A DNA stretch of 64,000 nt from Imbricaverruca yamaguchii. Its lineage: Eukaryota > Arthropoda > Thecostraca > Neoverrucidae. A program made the position numbers and the translations under genes. Positions 48,601-57,600 of this stretch are shown here, one piece after another. The stretch spans positions 1,033,001-1,097,000 of the forward strand of contig JAOTOL010001621.1 of NCBI GenBank assembly GCA_034440575.1, in the 5' to 3' direction. Within the stretch, counting starts at the first letter, position 1. Each line of letters opens with the position of its first letter. The notes below the pieces were generated by a model that did no database searches, was not told the origin of the DNA, and worked only from the letters and a program-made list of their open reading frames with translations.

Positions 48601-51600
48601 CGGCCAATATGACGCACCTGGTGGAGCAGTGACCCAATATGACGCACCTGGTGGCAGTAGTACCCAATATGACGCACCTGGTGGCAGCAGTACCCAATAT
48701 GACGCACCTGGTGGCAGCAGTACCCAATATGACGCACCTGGTGGCAGTAGTACCCAATATGACGCACCTGGTGGCAGTAGTACCCAATATGACGCACCTG
48801 GTGGCAGCAGTACCCAATATGACGTACCTGGTGGCAGTAGTACTCAATATGACGCACCTGGTGGCGGTAGTACCCAATATGACGCACCTGGTGGCGGTAG
48901 TACCCAATATGACGCACCTGGTGGGAGCAGTACCCAATATGACGCACCTGGTGGCAGTAGTACCCAATATGACGCACCTGGTGGCAGTAGTACCCAATAT
49001 GACGCACCTGGTGGCGGTAGTACCCAATATGACGCACCTGGTGGCGGTAGTACCCAATATGACGCACCTGGTGGCAGTAGTACCCAATATGACGCACCTG
49101 GTGGCAGCAGTACCCAATATGACGCACCTGGTGGCAGCAGTACCCAATATGACGCACCTGGTGGCAGTAGTACCCAATATGACGCACCTGGCGGCAGCAG
49201 TACCCAATATGACGCACCTGGTGGCAGTAGTACCCAATATGACACAATATGACGCACCTGGTGGCAGTAGTACCCAATATGACGCACCTGGTGGCGTAGC
49301 AGTACCCAATATGACGCACCTGGTGGCAGCAGTACCCAATATGACGCACCTGGTGGCAGTAGTACCCAATATGACGCACCTGGTGGCAGTAGTACCCAAT
49401 ATGACGCACCTGGTGGCAGTAGTACCCAATATGACGCACCTGGTGGCGGTAGTACCCAATATGACGCACCTGGTGGCAGCCTTGCTCATCAGAGTTGTCC
49501 CCACAGTCGTTGTCGCCGTCGCACAGCCAGTCACGATTGATGCAGATTTGCCGGTTTTGGCACGGGAAGTAGTCCGACGGGCAGGTGTGGTTCACTGCAG
49601 CAATTCGGGTCAGGTGAGGACAGGTCATGTCAAGCCATGTCCGGCCACGTCACGTCACGTTTCGTTTCCGTCATATTGCGCTACGTCAGGTCAGATCAGA
49701 TCTGATCACAAACGGAACGTCAACCTCTCACCACTAATGTGTCTTCGGACTGCTGGAGTCGGAAGGCACAAAACTAAGGAACAATATAAAGATGGAAATG
49801 AGGGTGGATGTTTCTTAAATATCATACTGCTTACAAACACAGCAATTATCACGCAGTTATTATGGCAGCAAAAGCAATGCATCAGCATACGGCACAATTA
49901 AGATGATAAGATGAGCGACTGTATGTGGCTGGCTATATTATTCCAAGATTGCGGGATCGGAGACTGCTGCGGACAGAACACCTACCGCAACAAGGCCCTC
50001 TCATTAGTCCGTGGGGACATACGGACACCGACGTTGTGTCAAATTACAGCTGGGAGCACAGGCATAGCAGAAATAAGCGTAACGAATTTCGAAGCAATGC
50101 GCTGCGATTTGAGACGCGTGCCCCATGTCCAGCAGAGCCGCGCAGCTTCTGAAACGATTCATCTCACTTCGACAGAAGCGCCTCCAAAACTAAGCGTCTT
50201 CAGCGGAAGTTAGCAACACACCTGCCGAAAATTAGCTCATCGGACGTATTTTCCACATCACGATTGCGTGCATTAACCGAGGCACCAGCTCGGCTGAGCT
50301 GCCGCGACACACTGCGGGGTGCGTCACGAGCCTTTCTGTCTTGCAGCTCCTTGGCGAACTTTACGCCACAAGCCGTTCCGGGCGGCGTCTCCCAGTACAC
50401 CGTCAGTGGGATGTTGGGCTGGTCAGCCACGGGATCCGAGGAGCACGAGGCATGGCGCAACTGCACAACTGATGGCCCACCGACCGGACCCTAGCCGGCG
50501 CAGACTGGCCGGACATCAACTAAGTTCCGGCATGAAACTTTTCTGTGAACCAAAAATGTGCGTGGTTCAAAGAAGACTGCGATGAAGTGAAAGTGGAATG
50601 AACTTAAAGCTGGGATAATTCTGAGCAAATGAATTAGCACTGAAGACACTGCACTGAAAAAAGTTCATATCGTTTCGAACGCCAGATGCTCGGAAGGAGA
50701 CTGGCCACCCAGATGAGCTTTTGTCGCATACACAAGAGTACAGACTTGCTCACTCGCAATGCTCATTCGGCGTGCATAGCTTTTCGGCACAGAAAACAAG
50801 CTACAGATCATGTTATGCTACCTATTGTACCCACATACCGTCATGTGCATGGGCCTCAGCTACGACATGCCAGCAGAATAGGTTCCAGCTGGAACTACTA
50901 CTATTAAAACCTCATAGGCAGGGCGGTCCAACATTGTCATAAACTCAACAATACCAAGAAACCATGCAATAAATGTTTTAGAAAAGTGGCAGCACTGCGT
51001 TGTAATAACATGAATTCTGGGAACGTTAACATCAGTTGCGATCATTTCGTTGAAAAAATAGCTTCGGGATTTGGACCCTAAAATAATGCCGCTATTGATC
51101 CATTCACGAATTTGTAATTGTTTGCTCCGAAATAAAGAAAACGGATCACGAATCTATCAAAGTCGCAGCACTGCCTTATACAATCATGAATGTGGCGACC
51201 AATAAGCTCAGTTGCGGTCATTTTCTTGAAAATTTGGTCCGATTTGAACCCCAAAACAATGTCGTCACTGATCAATACACGAATGTATAATTGCTTTCCG
51301 CAATATCAAGAAAACGGGCCACGAATCCCAAAAAGTTGCAGCACTGCGTTACGTCATGAATTCGGCGAACGTTAAGCTTAGTTGCGAGCATCTTCGACAT
51401 GCGAGCATCCATCAACGAGTTTGCAATTGTTCGCTGCGATATCAAGCAAACGGGTCATGAATCTCAAAAAGTTGCAGCACCGCCTTATGATATGAATTCG
51501 GCGAACATGTGCCACAAGTTTCAGCTGCACCTAGCTGCTCTAACACCGATAGTGATCAATTGTATCCCGACAGGCCGCGGTGCGGTCCGGTGGCCAGCTC

Positions 51601-54600
51601 GGACGGCACGGGGAAGCCCGAGCCGGACGCCGCGACGCGTCGGCTGGCGGGGTTTCTTGACCGGGTAACCAGATCCAGTGGTTACTATGCCAGAAAGTCC
51701 GCTAACTGACGAGGCGACCGAGGCGAGATAGGTCACGTACAGCGTCTCCCACGGCAGGGAAGCTGTCTTTGCCTGTAAGGTTCGGGTCATTGGGGTTGGA
51801 TTTTGCGTACAGTGAACATGGAGGTGCGCGTCAGCAGAGAATTGGTGGACTTGTTAACCAGTGCAAAATCGTCTGGGCGTGGGAACTATTATGTTCCTGT
51901 GTTCAATTATAGTTTGCAGTTGGCCATGGAGAAAATCCCTCAGGGATGCCTCCGAAGTAAGTCGTCGATTGTGGGCTTGAGAAAGGCGACCGACTTATCG
52001 CCAAAAACTTAAAAGGAATGTGGGCTAAGTGCATGCCAACCCAGAACAAATTCAGAAGTCAGTTTGCTACTAATCTTTCGGGAGACGAGGTGTTCTCCAT
52101 GTCCCTGAAGCATGGTGACCATGTCGTGAGGGATGATGAAGCCCTCGATGACGAGACCGTCAAGAGAGCACGAGGGCGACCAACTAGAATCTACGATCAC
52201 CTCAGCGCCCGTCCTCAGCGTCGGGCATCCTCAAGAACTGCTCAACAGCACAGTTCTATGCAGCTCGTGGAGGTTGCCAGGCAAAGTGCTCGTGGTGAGG
52301 GCATGCAGGACGCAGCTTTCGTGTTGCGATGGGTGGGGTCATCACCGAATCGGCCCAGCAAGATTCGCGGGGCTCTCGTTAGTTATTAGGGCTTTAGGGC
52401 GCATCGACTACATTGGTCATGTAGCGCCCAGTGGGGCTCTCAGAAGCTCTGAAGTGAGCCAACCTGAGTGCATATCTTAGTGATGTATTTTGGTGTAATT
52501 TCAGCCACTTAGGACAAGATCTTGGATCTATTTTGCGTAGCACTTATAAGGTCACATTTACACTGCACAATACTCGCATAACAAACGCTCACTAATAATC
52601 ATCCAATGTATGAGCGCCAACAGACTTCACTTATGACGTCATCATGATGTCATCATGGATGACCGGACGTCGATGTTCTAATACAAGGTACACTCATGTA
52701 GGTGTATGCACAATTTGAGCTATCTATCTCAATTGTTTCCTGAGGTATTTCGCGGAAGCGAAATGAGTGGAGCAGAATGCTCCGTTCCCTCTAGCAGGTA
52801 TAACCTCTGACATTCCTGGGTTAGGCAATACTTAAGACAACAAATCTTCCCCATATGATCCAAATTTTAAGCACTTTCAACTAAGACCAAAATCGCCCCG
52901 GTAACTAGCATGCTTTGTCCGCTATGATTTATGGCCAGTCTTTCCCTCGAGTTATCACAGTGTGCAGTGGTGCGACTAAAGCGGCTGCCGTGCCAATCTC
53001 TGCTGACCTTGGGGGCAGCTGCCGTCGGCGAGCGGGGCGCCGCCGCGCGGGCAGATGCACTTGTCGGCCTGGCGGTGCAGGCCGTCCGGGCACAGGCACT
53101 GGTGCTTGCCGCCCGGCCGCGGCGTGCAGATCCAGGAGCAGTCGGTGGTGTTGGTGCAGCCGCTGACACCCTGCTGCGACAGTTGGCCGAACACCTGCCA
53201 AGACACGGCGCCGTCACCACACACGCGCACGCACACGCATCTGTGATCGCATCTGTGATTTAATACTGATCTCCTGTGTCCAGGTAGTTCGGCCATGCAT
53301 TGTTAATGAACCGGATTCGCATTTGTGGACCTACTGAACAATGCACCTTTAAAGCTCCACCCTTGCATGTATTCAATGACCAGTTTGTCAAATATATATT
53401 CCACTTCAGCTCATTGCCAAATGGCATGAAATAGAAGAGCTCAGGTGAGAAAATCGGCAGTGAAAGTCGGTATGCCGCCGAGTGTACATCAAATCAGACA
53501 GAAAAGACATTAGGAAGCCACGGTGTCTCAAACCACCATAAGTCTGCACGTGTATTTCGTGCAAGTCACACACGCCTGCACGGCTTGTCAAGATGCAAAC
53601 TTACGAGCTTACAGAGAACATGAATTATTATGCAACGGCCGGAAACGGCTTTTCATTCCTATTGACAAGACCGCCATATCACAGCCTCAGTTGCAGTCAC
53701 CACCTTTTCTGTCATCCATACTTCACACATGTGTAGCGTGTGGTGCTGTTTCGTCATAACACCTGTCCAGGCTGGCATGATAGACAGAGGGGAAGTTTTC
53801 TGAGTCACAATGCCACGGCTATGCAATTCATCGGCAAATGCAGCTTACTGTAGCAGCGGAAGTTGTCAATGGTTACAACGAGCAGACGGGTCATCGCGGC
53901 CCAGTGGGCAGTAGACCACTGAAGATATGACTCGGGCGCCAGCACTTTGTACTGTCACACTGAAGGTCACGCAGCGCCCGACTTAGCGGCGTTGGTCGAC
54001 TGTTGCGTCAGCTATGCAACCAACAGCGCAAGCACCACCCAACAGATTGCGCGCACAGAATCACCTGGTCAGACGTTGGTTATTTGCGTGGGTTTTAGGG
54101 CACCTTAACTGCCACAGCCATGCCGCGCCCATAGCTCAAGACAGACATCGAAATAGGGTTGCATGCAAAAATAAAAATAGACTGGACTAATTCGAATCCA
54201 TTAAACTTGACATGTAAACCGTGGAAAACGGAGATAATAACACACTCAAATCATCCCGCGAAAATAGCATTTAATTCGTTGGCCGCTGGTTTTCACGAGT
54301 CGACTGCTGTGGTCAGACAGCGTCACCAGTCTATCAGGCGGATTGGTCGCGGGAGAAGAGCAGCAATAGGTGGGCCTCGAACCAACATTTCAGTTGGGAG
54401 AGGAGCATCCTACCGCTGAATCGTTCACTTCCAGACTGAATGGAGAAAGTGAGCAGAGGGCCAGTAAGACGACGGCCCCGCAGGTACCGGACACCCTGGC
54501 ATACTTGCATGCTTTGACGGCTGCTGCATGCACTATTGACCATGCCATGGCACAACACCATTCACCTACTGTTTGTCACTTACATTGCGAGCACAACTAC

Positions 54601-57600
54601 TGCTCTGGCGACTGTGAAGGCAAGGTTAGGTAAGGGTAGCGCATACAAAATGGTACATACCAAACATTAGTTAGTTGTTATTTTTACGACACATCGACAT
54701 TTGAGTCGTGTACCGTCGGCAATATCTCACGCCGATTGGTCGCGGGCGAAGAGTAGCGACAGGTGAGACTCGAACCCACAACCTCTCGATTGTGAGACGA
54801 GCAACTTACCCCTAGGCGACTCGTCCCCACATACCAAAGATGATAGACGTGCCAACAGGAAGAAGGTTCGATGAGTGACATGATGTACGTGTGCCAGATT
54901 ACAGCACGCACGTTACCGGCATGAGACAGGTTACGTGGATGACAAGAGGACATGAGCTACCCGGATTAGAGCACGCGCGCCAATCACGCCATGTTTTGCA
55001 AACATGGCTGCGACCGGTACAAACGGTAGGTTAACAGGGGACGGAAGTGTCGCACACATAGGCATCAAATGTGACGGAATATAAACTGTGGTGGATGATG
55101 CACTATACAGTGCTTCATTTCGTCACCCCTCTGAGACGTTCTCATTCCATGCCACGGTTAGTTAGTTATTTGGGCTTTCGGGCGCTTCGACTACTCTGGT
55201 CATATTCCATGCCACGGTCACACGCTTGGAAGGGGGAAGCGGCTGGCGGTGCGCTTTGGCGCGAGGAAGGCATGCGCGGCTGACTTGTAGTGCCGCCGAC
55301 CCGGATGACCCCGAATGATCTGACTGACCTTAACAGCAACGACGGTCGGCGAGTTCTCCAGCACCTTGACGATGTTTGCGGCCGTCAATTTGTGTGCCAT
55401 TAGCACGGCATCGCTCTCCCAGTCATTCCAGAACATCATGTCCTTGTAGACAAAAATGGAGAACGGGTGCCCACTGTGCTCCTGCGAAAAATCAGCCGTA
55501 TTCAGAACCACGTCAAAATTGACGGTTGGTGGTCCGCACCACGAACATCTGATGTGTGGTGTTTGTCTGATGTGTGATGGTCTGTACCACACGGACGGAG
55601 CCTCTTATGCGGAGATCGTCTTGTGTGCTATCGAGCACCGCATCTAATGTGATTTGAGTGATCTGATATCTGAGATGATTTGTGGCCGTCATCTGAAATG
55701 ACAGCCACACAAAACTGAAACTATGGCAACACAGTACGCTGGGCTCATTTGTGACGCACGCAGCCGTTACAAGCCCCGCGCGGCCTGGCTGCGGCGAGAC
55801 GGCAACGGCCCGCCTACAGCTGAGACGCACGACTTGTGCTGACGCGCCGCCCACCGTGTTGTCCAGCAGACGGTGGACATTGGCGCCGTCCAGGTCGGCC
55901 GACGCCACGTAGTTGAGGTCGGCGTCCACCCAGAAGATCCGGTCGTCCTGGTAGTCGATGCAGATGCCGTTCGGCCACGTCACCTGGCCGTGACCGGTGA
56001 TCTGGGTGTGCTTGGTGCCGTCCATGTAGGCGCGGTAGATGCCGGGCGAGGTGGCCGACCAGTCGGACCAGAACATGAAGCTGCCGGCGGACACGCATCG
56101 TCACAATGGCACAAAACTGAAGCCCAGCATCAACAAACCCACACAGAAACACAAACTGAACAAAAAAACATCGGTAACCCACGAATTTTTGTAGGTATTC
56201 GCGAAGCTTCAGTGCTTACCTACCTACCCGGTACCGAAACCTCAGCTTTAAAAAGCATTGGTGACCCACCCAATTGTTCAGGCCCATCAACATTATGCTC
56301 ACAGTCACTAGTTTACGAGAGCCCCATAACTGCTTGAAAGCATAGGCAAATTAAAGGATGCATTAGTGCATCACCCGTAATACCCACAACACATCTCCAT
56401 GTCACATTTCACAGCGCTTCCTCAACCACGCCACAATCTCCTCAAAAGAGTAATTGCTGTCAGCATCCCAATGGTTCGCATCAAGGCAGATGTGACGGTA
56501 GATCAATGAAACAAACCAAGTCGAAGACAAGCATTGTAGCACACGAAACATATGATAATAAATGAAATTAGAACACGCCGGCATGCATCACGCATGAAGC
56601 AATAGTAATAGCATAGGCATAGCGTACACCTACGTTATTCAATAGATAAATATTGAAAGAAGCCAACAACATCGCAGTTTAGCCGCGAGTGGTGTTAGTA
56701 TCGGGTGTATCACGCTTTGTTCGTTTAGGCGTATTGGCAAATGATATAAAGGCTGACCCAGACGGTCAAAGTGAAGAAATTGCAGTATAAGTAGATATTG
56801 GGTATATTTGAATACATAAATGAGATATGTGCTGCAAATCAAGGTTGCACATCCTTCAAGTTAGAAAAGAGGTGATATGATGAAAACCGCACCTACTTGA
56901 TGATGTACAGGCTAGCCGTCCTGGAAGGCTTCATTCAGTTTTACCTAAGTTATCATGTGTATTTTTTAAGAGGACTGTAAATTAATATATTTTGGGTCAG
57001 ATTTGGGCTATAAAGATTAGTTGGTTAGTTATTTGGGTTTTCTGGCGCATCGACTGCTAAGGTCATTTTGCGCCCATGGGCTATAAAGGAATACTGATGA
57101 AATAGTATATAATGCCTAGTCTAGCCACTCGTTCGAACAACTTATGGTTCATCGTCATGATTCTCACCAATTAATGTCATGACCGATTTATTGATTATTT
57201 GGGCCCAAGAGCGCGCCGATTACGAGGTCATGTAGCGCCCATTAATGTCATGATCAATTCATCGAAAATAGATATAGCAATATGAATGTGCACAGCTGCT
57301 GCTGCTGCAGCAAGCTGCTGAGGAGCCTAACTATGTGCACACTCTTTTCGCTTAAAATGTATCTAAACTGACAGCATGGCTAAAGCACTGGACATGGAGG
57401 AAGCAGAAAGGGCTGCTAAAATAGGTGATGCAAGGACAATTAGTAATGGATGTATATACGACATAACTTGGACGTCTGCAACAATATATGGCTTCCTCAC
57501 ATGACTAGAAAAAAATAATCGGTTATACATAGACAGAATAAGCTTAAAGCATCCTTTGTGTGGAACAAACCCAACGTCAGTTGACCTTGTTACCAGACAT

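Larger units (their letters stand above)
49595..53007. other. Intron 6
   Basis: Contains a degenerate ~170-180-bp repeat (50983-51510) and mini-element copy 6. A minus open frame at 50200-50466 is vaguely FN3-like but is out of domain order and was not accepted. Confidence 0.5.
53195..55328. other. Intron 5
   Basis: Holds tRNA-derived SINE copies at 54278-54424 and 54665-54829 and mini-element copies 7 and 8. No exon seen. Confidence 0.6.

Noticed and set aside
47892..49901. Frames of 390-580 codons on both strands
   Set aside because: Products of the 30-bp repeat. The minus frame is discussed only as a possible splice extension of exon 7.
50200..50466. Minus open frame resembling the start of an FN3 domain ([19 protein letters not shown])
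   Set aside because: It lies between the EGF exon and LDLa 1, where no FN3 occurs in SORL1, exons 6 and 7 already join in phase, and the similarity is weak.
51521..51790. Minus open frame with [17 protein letters not shown]
   Set aside because: Looks protein-like for a short stretch, then becomes Arg/Pro-rich; no fitting donor/acceptor pair, and the intron phases do not need it.
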